64,000 bases of DNA, taken from contig NZ_JAFEIG010000033.1 of the NCBI RefSeq assembly GCF_017495225.1, positions 186,001 through 250,000 of the forward strand, read 5' to 3'. The translations under genes were made by a program, and so were the position numbers. Position 1 is the stretch's first letter; each line of letters begins with the position of its first letter. Source of the stretch: Daejeonella sp. (lineage in GTDB: Bacteria; Bacteroidota; Bacteroidia; Sphingobacteriales; Sphingobacteriaceae). Under the pieces are notes generated by a model. The model saw only the letters and a program-made list of their open reading frames with translations, did no database searches and was not told the DNA's origin. This document shows, piece after piece, positions 28,091-35,673 of this stretch.

Positions 28091-30982
28091 ATGAATAGCA
28101 AGTCAACAGATAAGTTTTTACATCGTTTAGCGCTTGATCTTTTGGATCGTTTTGGAAACGATTTGCAGCACGTAGCTATCGTTTTTAATAATAAAAGGCC
28201 TCAATTATTTTTAAAAAAATATTTGGCAGAAATCAGTGGTAAACCCATTTGGAGTCCCCATTTCTTTACAATTCAGCAATTTTTTGCAGCATCTACATCT
28301 CAGGTTGCAGCCTCTCAGCTCAAGCAATTTTTCATTCTTTTGTCGGAGTACAACCTCCTTTTGGCTCAAGAAGGTAAAGAGCAGGTAAGTGCAGATGTTT
28401 TTTATCCTCTGGCAGAGATTATTGTTTCTGATTTTTCTCAAATTGATTATTACATGGCTAATCCCGATAAGGTTTTTAGCCTGATTGGGAGTATAGCCGA
28501 GTTGGAGCAGCAGTTTCCAAATTTCGACAAGGAGCAGCTTGAGTTTATGGAAAGCTTTTGGGCTTCTTTTTCACAAGAAAAGCAAAGTCAAATTCAGGAA
28601 AAGTTTATTGAAATGTGGCATCGAATGCCTCGTCTTTACATAAATTTCCATAAGCGATTGGCAGAGCAAAATCTTGTTACTAGTGCCAAAATGTATAGAA
28701 ATCTAGCTGAAGGAAAGGATTCTGATTCCAATTTTTTAAAGAAGTTCAAACATGTTGTTTTTGCTGGATTTAATGCGCTTTCAAAGGCTGAAGAAGTGCT
28801 ATTTAAGAATTGGCATGATGAAGGTTTATGTTCTTTTTATTTTGATGCGGATGAGCATTATTTTTCTGACCCGATTCAGGAGGCTGGACATTTTATTCGT
28901 AGGAATATAGGAACTATCGGACTTGAAAATCAGTTCAAAATTGAGGAAAACCGCATCAATTCAACTGAGAAGGAATTTACTGTCATTCAGGCAATGGGTC
29001 AGGTGGCTCAGGGGAAGATATTGAAGCAAGTATTGGCAGGTCATGAAAATAATCATGAAGTTGATTCAAAAGCTATTATTCTTGCTGATGAAAGCTTGTT
29101 ACTGCCTGTACTCCAAACTGTTGACGACGATAGCCTCAATATTACCATGGGTTATCCTTTTGAGCAATCGGCAGTTTTTGGAATATGCGATTTATGGCTT
29201 AAAATCCAAGATGAAATTGCTGGTGGCGACAAAACTAGCATTAGTTATCCTCAAGTTCTTAACTTCATTCTAAATCCTTTAATCGGGGTTTCAGAAGAAA
29301 ATCGGAGCAGAATTCATAAGGAGATTATTGACGAAAAAAAGGCCCGATTTAGGCTTGAGGAGTTAAAAAAACTCGACAAAATTGCCGAAATGGCTTTTAG
29401 TCCCTATGAAAACCCTGTACAGTCAATTCGCAATCTTGGAAGTTTTCTTCTCTTAATTTCTAAGGAAATTGCTGATTTACGAAAACTTGAAAGTCTGCTT
29501 ATATCCGAAGCTGTAAAAAATTTAAATATTTTGTCGGATAGCTTTGAGGAGCTTGCTAAGAGTAACAGCAACAACGAAATTAAAGCAACATTTTTATTTA
29601 AATTAATTAGGCGTGCACTTTCCGGACTTTCAGTTCCTTTTGATGGGGAGCCTTTGGTGGGTTTGCAGGTTATGGGACTTCTAGAAAGTAGATGTCTTGA
29701 TTTTGATGAGCTTGTTGTTTTGGGAATGAATGAGGGGGTTTTACCAAAGGTTAGTATTACCCCATCCTTTATACCAGATAATGTGAGGCGAGCTTTTGGT
29801 TTGCCAGTACTTGAAAACCAGAATTCTATATTTGCCTATTTCTTTTATCGTTTGCTTCATTGTGCACAAAAAATCACCTTAGTTTATAATGGTGTTGAGG
29901 GCGATACTGCTCCAAGTGAAGTTAGTCGATTTATTAAGCAATTGGAGTTTGAAACTTCTTGTAAATTTAAATATGTATTGCAGCAAAATCAGCCAATAGA
30001 AAATACCCCTAATCAGGAAATAATCGTTGAAAAGAAGGGTTTAGTTCTCGAGAAACTTAGGAAATATCTCCAAAGAAACTCCAATCCTAAATTTGAGAAT
30101 AGAATCTCGGCATCAGGTTTTAATGATTATTTAAGCTGTTCCTTAAAATTCTTTTACGGTAAAATAGCCAAATTGAAAAAGCCGGAAGAGCTTCCAGACC
30201 ATATTGGTGCCAATACCGTAGGAAGCATGCTTCATGATGTAATGGAGCATTTTTATCGCGATTCAATTGGCATAGAGGTAAGTGCTGAATATATTGCACA
30301 GCGTAAAAAGCTTGTCTCAAGGATGTGTCAGGATGCAATGTCGAAAACTTTAAATCTTGATCCTAGCTTGGATACATTGCAGCTTAGTGCTTTGCAGCAG
30401 ATTATTTTAAGGGTAATTGAGCAGTATGCATTAAAAATTTTAGAACATGATGCAAGGATAGCCCCATTTGTTATAAAGGAGCTTGAAGAAAAAGAGAAAT
30501 ATGCTCCTTTATTCAGCTTTGATCTTAATGGGAAAGAGGAGCAGGTAAGGCTATTAGGCATCATCGACAGGGTTGATTCAATTAAAGGGAAAACCAGAAT
30601 TGTAGATTATAAAACGGGCAAGGATAGTTTAGCTTTTAAAGATTTTGAAAGTTTGTTTTCGGATGATGTTAAAAGTCAAAATAAGGCCTTAGTTCAAACG
30701 CTATTTTACACCCTTGTTTATGAAAAATTCAATCATGTTGATGGTGTTGAGCCACATTTGTACACTGTAAAAGATTTTTCTAATGGCACCATTTTCAATA
30801 GAAAATCTAAGTCGGAAGTTTTTGAGTTGACAGATGAAAATTTAACCGAGTACAAGTCGCAGTTGGAACTTAAAATGAAGGAGAAATTTAGTGAGTTATT
30901 TAATCCGGAGATACCTTTCCGACAGACAGATAATTTGGACTCATGTAAATATTGTAATTTCAGAGGAATTTGTCAGCGTTAA
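28091..30982 (+). CDS. addB: AddB-like PD-(D/E)XK nuclease with 4Fe-4S cluster
   Basis: 963-residue partner of AddA. The N-terminal two thirds is helicase-like but without a Walker A. The C-terminus has the nuclease motif GIIDRVDS...RIVDYKTGKD followed by VQTLFYTLVY. Four cysteines frame the nuclease: C683 (YLSCSLKFFY) and C952, C955, C961 in SCKYCNFRGICQ, the AddB/Cas4-type iron-sulfur arrangement. Both AddA and AddB therefore keep an apparently active nuclease, so each DNA strand could be cut. Confidence 0.83.
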   Translation: MNSKSTDKFLHRLALDLLDRFGNDLQHVAIVFNNKRPQLFLKKYLAEISGKPIWSPHFFTIQQFFAASTSQVAASQLKQFFILLSEYNLLLAQEGKEQVSADVFYPLAEIIVSDFSQIDYYMANPDKVFSLIGSIAELEQQFPNFDKEQLEFMESFWASFSQEKQSQIQEKFIEMWHRMPRLYINFHKRLAEQNLVTSAKMYRNLAEGKDSDSNFLKKFKHVVFAGFNALSKAEEVLFKNWHDEGLCSFYFDADEHYFSDPIQEAGHFIRRNIGTIGLENQFKIEENRINSTEKEFTVIQAMGQVAQGKILKQVLAGHENNHEVDSKAIILADESLLLPVLQTVDDDSLNITMGYPFEQSAVFGICDLWLKIQDEIAGGDKTSISYPQVLNFILNPLIGVSEENRSRIHKEIIDEKKARFRLEELKKLDKIAEMAFSPYENPVQSIRNLGSFLLLISKEIADLRKLESLLISEAVKNLNILSDSFEELAKSNSNNEIKATFLFKLIRRALSGLSVPFDGEPLVGLQVMGLLESRCLDFDELVVLGMNEGVLPKVSITPSFIPDNVRRAFGLPVLENQNSIFAYFFYRLLHCAQKITLVYNGVEGDTAPSEVSRFIKQLEFETSCKFKYVLQQNQPIENTPNQEIIVEKKGLVLEKLRKYLQRNSNPKFENRISASGFNDYLSCSLKFFYGKIAKLKKPEELPDHIGANTVGSMLHDVMEHFYRDSIGIEVSAEYIAQRKKLVSRMCQDAMSKTLNLDPSLDTLQLSALQQIILRVIEQYALKILEHDARIAPFVIKELEEKEKYAPLFSFDLNGKEEQVRLLGIIDRVDSIKGKTRIVDYKTGKDSLAFKDFESLFSDDVKSQNKALVQTLFYTLVYEKFNHVDGVEPHLYTVKDFSNGTIFNRKSKSEVFELTDENLTEYKSQLELKMKEKFSELFNPEIPFRQTDNLDSCKYCNFRGICQR

Positions 30983-31115
30983 GCATATCTAGCTCGGGAG
31001 GGATGCACAATTAAAAAAATTTTCTTTAATTTTCTTCGTTTATATAAAAACCTCAATTCTTGGCTTGCAGCGTTTAAGATTTATTTAAAATTCGCTTGTA
31101 TAGGCTAGATTATGG

Positions 31116-31144
31116 TTTAATTTTCAAAATTAAACTTATATTTG
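31116..31144 (+). promoter_or_regulatory. possible promoter of pdhB
   Basis: An exact -7 element TATATTTG (31137-31144) lies 24 bases before the start codon; only a weak TTTA is present at the -33 position. The preceding gap from 30983 has nothing else recognisable. Confidence 0.35.
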
Positions 31145-31167
31145 CTTTCCAAAAATTGAATTTACAC

Positions 31168-32154
31168 ATGAGAGAAATACAGTTCAGAGAGGCACTTCGT
31201 GAAGCATTAAGTGAAGAGATGCGTAAAAACGAGAAGGTCTTCTTAATGGGTGAAGAGGTTGCTGAGTATAATGGAGCCTATAAAGTGAGTCAGGGAATGC
31301 TTGATGAATTTGGTGCCAAAAGAGTAATTGATACTCCAATTGCCGAATTAGGCTTTGCTGGGATAGGTGTTGGTGCGGCAATGAACGGATTAAATCCGAT
31401 TATTGAATTCATGACTTTTAACTTTTCTCTTGTTGCGATAGATCAAGTAATTAATGCTGCTGCAAAGGTGCTTAGCATGAGTGGTGGTCAATTTTCTTGT
31501 CCGATTGTTTTTAGAGGTCCTACAGGTAATGCCGGCCAATTAGGTGCGCAGCACTCTCAAAATTTTGAGAATTGGTATGCTAACTGTCCTGGATTAAAAG
31601 TAGTAGTTCCATCTACTCCTTATGAGGCAAAGGGTTTATTAAAGCAAGCTATAATTGATCCAGATCCAGTTATTTTCATGGAATCTGAGGTAATGTATGG
31701 CGATAAAGGAGAAGTTCCTGAAGAAGAGTATTACATTCCATTAGGCAAAGCAAATATTGTAAAAGAAGGTACTGATGTTACGATTGTAACTTTTGGTAAA
31801 ATGCTTACAAGAGTAGTAATGCCTGCTGTTGAGCAATTAAGTAAAGATGGAATTAATGCTGAAGTAATTGATCTTCGTACTGTTCGTCCAATTGATTATG
31901 AAACAGTAATAAAATCAGTTAAAAAGACTAATCGTATGGTTTTTGTTGAAGAAGCATGGCCACTTGGATCAATTGCGACTGAGGTGGCTTTCAAGGTACA
32001 GAAAGATGCCTTTGATTTCTTAGATGCTCCAGTGTTACGTGTTGCATGTGCGGATGTTCCTCTACCTTATGCTCCAACTTTGATTGCGGAAGCACTTCCA
32101 AATGCAGATAAAGTAGTTAAAGCGGTAAAGAGCGTCCTATACAAGGAGGCATAA
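31168..32154 (+). CDS. pdhB: pyruvate dehydrogenase E1 component, beta subunit
   Basis: 328-residue transketolase-like subunit that with E1-alpha decarboxylates pyruvate on thiamine diphosphate. N-terminal REIQFREALREALSEEM, the thiamine-binding GEEVAEYNGAYKV and central GPTGNAGQLGAQHSQ blocks are characteristic. The ATG at 31168 is the family start; the open extension to 31096 is untranslated leader. E1-alpha and E2 are not adjacent, as is common in Bacteroidota. Confidence 0.93.
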   Translation: MREIQFREALREALSEEMRKNEKVFLMGEEVAEYNGAYKVSQGMLDEFGAKRVIDTPIAELGFAGIGVGAAMNGLNPIIEFMTFNFSLVAIDQVINAAAKVLSMSGGQFSCPIVFRGPTGNAGQLGAQHSQNFENWYANCPGLKVVVPSTPYEAKGLLKQAIIDPDPVIFMESEVMYGDKGEVPEEEYYIPLGKANIVKEGTDVTIVTFGKMLTRVVMPAVEQLSKDGINAEVIDLRTVRPIDYETVIKSVKKTNRMVFVEEAWPLGSIATEVAFKVQKDAFDFLDAPVLRVACADVPLPYAPTLIAEALPNADKVVKAVKSVLYKEA

Positions 32155-32176
32155 GAAAATATAAATATTTTAAAAG

Positions 32177-32206
32177 CACCCTAAATTATTTTAGGGTGTT
32201 TTTTTT
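32177..32206 (+). terminator. intrinsic terminator after pdhB
   Basis: Stem CACCCTAAA / TTTAGGGTG with a four-base loop and eight T residues; lies 9 bases from the stop of the convergent Lrp gene. Confidence 0.85.
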
Positions 32207-32214
32207 ATGCCTAA

Positions 32215-32685
32215 TTAAAGCGTAATCTGTCTTTTGATGCTTTCCTCAAGCGATATCAATGTTTCAGTCCGCTGAATACCCTTTACCCCTTGAATGTCTT
32301 CATTTAGTACCTGCCTCAAGTGATTAGTATCTCTACAAATGATTTTAGCAAACATACTATAAGAACCTGTGGTATAGTGAAGTTCAACTACTTCTTTTAT
32401 TTTTTTGAGACTTTCTACTGCATCTTTGTATTGAGAACCTTTTTCGAGATAAATTCCCAAGAAAGCACAAATATCATATCCAATACGTTGAGGATCAATA
32501 ATTAAGTGAGAACCCTTAATGATGCCCATGTCCTGCATTTTCTTCATCCTGACATGTATAGTTCCTCCAGATACAATCAGTTTTTTTGCAATTTCTGTAT
32601 ATGGGATGGTAGCATCTTCCATGAGTATAGATAAAATCTGAGTGTCCAGATTGTCAAGTTCGAAATTTTGGCTACGATTTTCCAT
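32215..32685 (-). CDS. Lrp/AsnC family transcriptional regulator
   Basis: 156 residues. N-terminal helix-turn-helix (DTQILSILMEDATIPYTEIAKKLIVSGGTIHVRMKKM, residues about 13-50) and C-terminal RAM/AsnC ligand domain (YKDAVESLKKIKEVVELHYTTGSYSMFAKI). Such proteins form octamers and sense amino acids; the effector is unknown. It is transcribed away from the tRNA-like gene that begins 142 bases upstream. Confidence 0.9.
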   Translation of the reverse strand: MENRSQNFELDNLDTQILSILMEDATIPYTEIAKKLIVSGGTIHVRMKKMQDMGIIKGSHLIIDPQRIGYDICAFLGIYLEKGSQYKDAVESLKKIKEVVELHYTTGSYSMFAKIICRDTNHLRQVLNEDIQGVKGIQRTETLISLEESIKRQITL

Positions 32686-32826
32686 TTTTAATTAATGAAT
32701 TATTAATAATTGTGCAATATAATTATTGTTTACGTAAAAATTAAAATAGTTTATTAAAAGATTTGTAAAAAATAAGCCATTGATTTACATTTGATTAAGC
32801 AATCAATAAAAATGATTGTTTAGACA

Positions 32827-32940
32827 CTGTAGGGTGGTGAAATTTGGCAGACACACCTCCTCGTCTCGGTGGCGAAGATTTGGGAAATATCTTAACAGAG
32901 AAAAAACCGCTTCGTGAAGGTTCGAATCCTTCCCCTACAG
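32827..32940 (+). tRNA. tRNA-like RNA gene, class II shape with abnormal anticodon arm (copy 1)
   Basis: Acceptor stem TGTAGGG (32828-32834) / CCCTACA (32933-32939), extendable to 8 pairs by C32827-G32940. D arm GTG / CAC with a loop containing G18G19-like GG. T arm GAAGG / CCTTC with loop TTCGAAT. The anticodon stem CCTCC (32856-32860) / GGTGG (32868-32872) has a central T-T mismatch. Its loop TCGTCTC has C instead of the universal T33; read formally the anticodon is GTC, which does not suit the Leu-type D arm. The variable arm is a 5-pair stem CGAAG / CTTCG closing 32 bases, giving about 113 bases in total. No CCA is encoded. It may be a non-decoding tRNA relative rather than a translation tRNA. 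Confidence 0.6.
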
Positions 32941-32978
32941 CAAACCTTATTCAACAGGTTTATAATTGGTTAGTTTAG

Positions 32979-33008
32979 ATAAGCTCCTGCCCATCAGGAG
33001 CTTATTTA
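32979..33008 (+). terminator. hairpin terminator of tRNA-like copy 1
   Basis: Stem ATAAGCTCCTG (32979-32989) / CAGGAGCTTAT (32995-33005), loop CCCAT. Between it and the tRNA-like core is another small hairpin, AAACCT / AGGTTT (32942-32947, 32956-32961). The rest of the gap up to 33106 is AT-rich with nothing recognised. Confidence 0.7.
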
Positions 33009-33106
33009 TTTGATCTAATTTTTGAATTTTAACTTAATCATAAGATAGCCCCATTAAGAGTAATTCAATTTTTGCAGCGCGTAGATTTAATTATCTAAAT
33101 TGAATA

Positions 33107-33754
33107 TTATAACGAAAAATAATATTCAAAAACCTTAGCCAAATCTAAATTATTTTTAAAATCGATTTTTTCCTTCTTTAAATAACTATCAATTTCTAAA
33201 TTTTTGTCTTCGAAAATCATCAAAAACTCCTTTTTTGAAGGTTTAAAACGTTGCATATTGCCATCTTTAAGGATAAAATACGATTTAATGTCTTCATATT
33301 TCTTTTCTATAGTAGCCGAGTTGTATTGTTTATTTTCAAGAATTGTTTTGTAGTTCTTTACTAATAGTTTCATTTTGCCATCAGCTATTAAACCATAGAA
33401 GGTTTTATCTGTGAAGTTGTCAATGGCAGGTAAGCCATTTATATATTTGAGGCCTAATAATTCGAAATTTTTTACTGGGACTACAAAACTCAATAAAGAA
33501 CCATCTTTAGGGTTCTTAAAGTATAGTTCATCTTTAAAAATACTATATTTCAAGGGTATGTTTTCGTATTTATTGCCATTATTTAAAGTAACTTTCCCAT
33601 TGATAAATTCATTATTTAAAAATGGTGAACCAATAACATCGATAGCATTCTTTTCTATAAATGGTTTACCATCCACATCTTGAAGATACATTTGTCCGCT
33701 CGAGGATGTACTAATAAGAGCCGTTAATGCCAAGGCAATAATTATACTTTTCAT
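33107..33754 (-). CDS. hypothetical secreted protein
   Basis: 215 residues with a clear signal peptide (MKSIIIALALTALISTSSSG). The mature part is Lys/Asn/Phe-rich, predicted beta-strand followed by helix: YENIPLKYSIFKDELYFKNP, FVVPVKNFELLG, FYGLIADGKMKLLVKNYKT, EKKYEDIKSYFILKDG. No known domain was recognised. It lies between the two tRNA-like copies on the opposite strand, so it may have been caught inside the duplication or inserted between the copies. Confidence 0.65.
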   Translation of the reverse strand: MKSIIIALALTALISTSSSGQMYLQDVDGKPFIEKNAIDVIGSPFLNNEFINGKVTLNNGNKYENIPLKYSIFKDELYFKNPKDGSLLSFVVPVKNFELLGLKYINGLPAIDNFTDKTFYGLIADGKMKLLVKNYKTILENKQYNSATIEKKYEDIKSYFILKDGNMQRFKPSKKEFLMIFEDKNLEIDSYLKKEKIDFKNNLDLAKVFEYYFSL

Positions 33755-34103
33755 GTTATTTTTTTTAATTGTACAATTTATTTCTCGTTATACTTTCTAA
33801 TAAAAATACTCCTTTTAGAAATACATATCCAAATTTACTTCCAGATCTGCTATTTAATTTCTTTATAAAATAAAAACACTGGTTATTTATTTGCCTGCAC
33901 CCTTATAAAAATACATTTCATTTATTCTTTACCCTTCCCCCCCAATTAGTCGCTCCCCCTTTTGTTATCAAGTTCTAAATTTCTTATTTAAAATCTGTTT
34001 GTTGATTATGATATTTTTAAGAAATTTATTTTTTAATTGAAATATTTATAAAAATTAAATTTAATGATTAAAATATTTGCAAGAAATCAGTTGTTTGCTT
34101 ACA

Positions 34104-34133
34104 TTTGTATTAAGCAATCAGAAAATAATATTG
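34104..34133 (+). promoter_or_regulatory. promoter-like sequence of tRNA-like copy 2
   Basis: TTTG (34104-34107), 18-base spacer, TAATATTG (34126-34133), one mismatch from TAnnTTTG. A start 6-9 bases on would fall almost exactly at the first base of the acceptor stem (34142). Copy 1 has the same TTTG (32790-32793) but a weaker -7 element. Confidence 0.45.
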
Positions 34134-34141
34134 CTTACACA

Positions 34142-34255
34142 CTGTAGGGTGGTGAAATTTGGCAGACACACCTCCTCGTCTCGGTGGCGAAGATTTGGGA
34201 AATACCTTAACAGGGAAATAACTGCTTCGTGAAGGTTCGAATCCTTCCCCTACAG
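34142..34255 (+). tRNA. tRNA-like RNA gene, class II shape with abnormal anticodon arm (copy 2)
   Basis: Same fold as copy 1; 110 of 114 bases are identical. All four differences lie in the enlarged variable arm (copy 1 bases 32890, 32899, 32904, 32908). T32890-to-C and A32899-to-G fall opposite each other in a three-pair mini-hairpin with loop TAAC, so the pair is kept. Acceptor, D, anticodon and T arms are unchanged. This supports an RNA product under selection. Confidence 0.6.
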
Positions 34256-34293
34256 CAAACCACATTCAATAGGTTTATAATTGGTTAGTTTAA

Positions 34294-34330
34294 ATAAGCT
34301 CCTGCCCATCAGGAGCTTATTTTATTTTTA
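34294..34330 (+). terminator. hairpin terminator of tRNA-like copy 2
   Basis: Stem ATAAGCTCCTG (34294-34304) / CAGGAGCTTAT (34310-34320), loop CCCAT, followed by a T-rich run. Stem and loop are identical to copy 1. Confidence 0.8.
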
Positions 34331-34345
34331 GCTTATTCTTATGAA

Positions 34346-35653
34346 CTATTTTAGTTCATATTTGTCAGAGTATCTTTTGTACAATTGCTTATGTAAGTTA
34401 TCCAGATTGATGCTACGGCCTAATATGAAGGCAGTTTCAACCTTATTACCAAGCATGTCGAGCGCATCCCCATCAGATATAAATAGCGTCGCATCTTTGC
34501 CTTTTTCTAAGCTCCCTGCTGTTTTATCAATACCCAATATTTTAGCCGTATTAAGGCTAATCATCGATAATGCTTGTTCTTTTGTTAATCCATAAGCCAC
34601 AGCTGTGCCTGCCTCAAATGGTAAATTGCGTTGGCGCCAGTATCCAGTACCAGTTAGTGCATATAGAACTCCACCATCTTGCAATAATTTAGGAAGTTTA
34701 TATGGTAAATAAACGTCATCTTCTGTTCTATCTGGAAGTGTTTGGGTCTCCACTAAAATAACTGGTACTTGTTGATCACGAAGGAAATCTGTAACTAAGT
34801 AGGATTCAGTCCCACCTACAATTACCGCCTTCATACCGAATTTTTTAGCCAATTGTACGGCCATGATGATATCCTTTGACCCATTTACGTGGATAAACAA
34901 TTTTTTGCTTCCGTTAAATAGTCCTTTCATTGCATCAAAGCGCGAATTAAATTCGGCCGGTTTAGCCAATTCTGAATATGCTTTTGCTTCGATAAAATAG
35001 TTCTCTAGATCACTAATTTGCTTTAATTGAGCTTCTTTAGGATCGCTCGCTGGAGCCGCTGCACCTTGACCTGAAAAACCACCGCGGCTTCTAAGAACTG
35101 GCCAATTTATGTGAATAGCAATATCTTTTTTGTATGCTGCATCTTCCCAATTCCAACCATCAAGTACTACTACTGAAGATTGTCCCGAGACTAATCCTCC
35201 TGCTGGTGTTGGTTCAGCCATCAAAATTCCGTTCGAACGTAAAGTCGGAATTACTTTTGAATCTGTATTATAAGCGATGATTGAACGGATATGTGGATTT
35301 ATTAGTCCCACATCTTCCTGATCGTCTGTACCTTTAGCTCCCATTTCCACCTCGATTAATCCGAGGGAAGTATTTGGCGCAATAAAGCCTGGATAAACAT
35401 GCTTTCCTTTTGCACTAATTATCGTAGTGCTACCTGCATTAAAATTCATCCCATCAGCTTTTCCAATTCCAGTAATTTTTCCATTCTCAAAGCTGATATA
35501 TCCATTCTCAATCACTTGGCCAGCTCCCGTATGAATACTCGCTCCAACAATTGCCACTGCCTTTGTTTGTGGCTTTGAGGGCATGATCGTTGCCTGTCCG
35601 AATGCGAATCCTGCACAAAGCATTAAACCCGCAAATCCTATATATTTTTTCAT
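34346..35653 (-). CDS. periplasmic amidohydrolase-like protein lacking the HxH metal motif
   Basis: 435 residues with signal peptide (YIGFAGLMLCAGFAFGQ). The composite-domain beta strands and the C-terminal GLTKEQALSMISLNTAKILGIDKTAGSLEKGKDATLFI are clearly those of the imidazolonepropionase-type amidohydrolases. At the expected first metal site, KHVYPGFIAPNTSLGL, the HxH pair is replaced by PNT, so ordinary metal-dependent hydrolysis is doubtful. The internal ATG at 35653 is the likely start. Lies 20 bases after the 1002-residue amidohydrolase gene; the products may form a complex. Confidence 0.8.
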   Translation of the reverse strand: MKKYIGFAGLMLCAGFAFGQATIMPSKPQTKAVAIVGASIHTGAGQVIENGYISFENGKITGIGKADGMNFNAGSTTIISAKGKHVYPGFIAPNTSLGLIEVEMGAKGTDDQEDVGLINPHIRSIIAYNTDSKVIPTLRSNGILMAEPTPAGGLVSGQSSVVVLDGWNWEDAAYKKDIAIHINWPVLRSRGGFSGQGAAAPASDPKEAQLKQISDLENYFIEAKAYSELAKPAEFNSRFDAMKGLFNGSKKLFIHVNGSKDIIMAVQLAKKFGMKAVIVGGTESYLVTDFLRDQQVPVILVETQTLPDRTEDDVYLPYKLPKLLQDGGVLYALTGTGYWRQRNLPFEAGTAVAYGLTKEQALSMISLNTAKILGIDKTAGSLEKGKDATLFISDGDALDMLGNKVETAFILGRSINLDNLHKQLYKRYSDKYELK

Positions 35654-35673
35654 GTTGATCTCCATTTTCTTAA

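Larger units (their letters stand above)
32783..33010 (+). repeat. duplicated RNA-gene unit, copy 1
   Basis: Direct repeat of about 230 bases, including the upstream TTTACATTTG...AAGCAATCA, the tRNA-like core, a spacer hairpin and a terminator hairpin. It matches 34095-34325 almost base for base in the core; flanks are slightly diverged. The two cores are 1315 bases apart. Confidence 0.9.
34095..34325 (+). repeat. duplicated RNA-gene unit, copy 2
   Basis: Second copy of the unit at 32783-33010, with promoter-like upstream sequence, tRNA-like core and terminator. The region from 33755 to 34094 before it contains only AT-rich sequence with a few pyrimidine runs and no gene. Confidence 0.9.

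Noticed and set aside
32827-32940. Ordinary tRNA-Leu
   Set aside because: The D arm is Leu-like, but no Leu anticodon sits in a paired seven-base loop, the discriminator would be G, and the molecule is about 25 bases too long. A CTTAACA string (32891-32897) resembles a UAA anticodon loop but its flanks do not pair.
32827-32940. tRNA-Sec
   Set aside because: The acceptor can reach 8 pairs, but the D stem is 3 pairs, there is no TCA anticodon, and no selenoprotein-type gene was seen (the glutathione peroxidase uses Cys).
32827-34255. Integrated mobile element bounded by tRNA attachment sites
   Set aside because: The repeats include promoter-like sequence, whole RNA and terminator, not just a tRNA 3' end, and there is no integrase between them.
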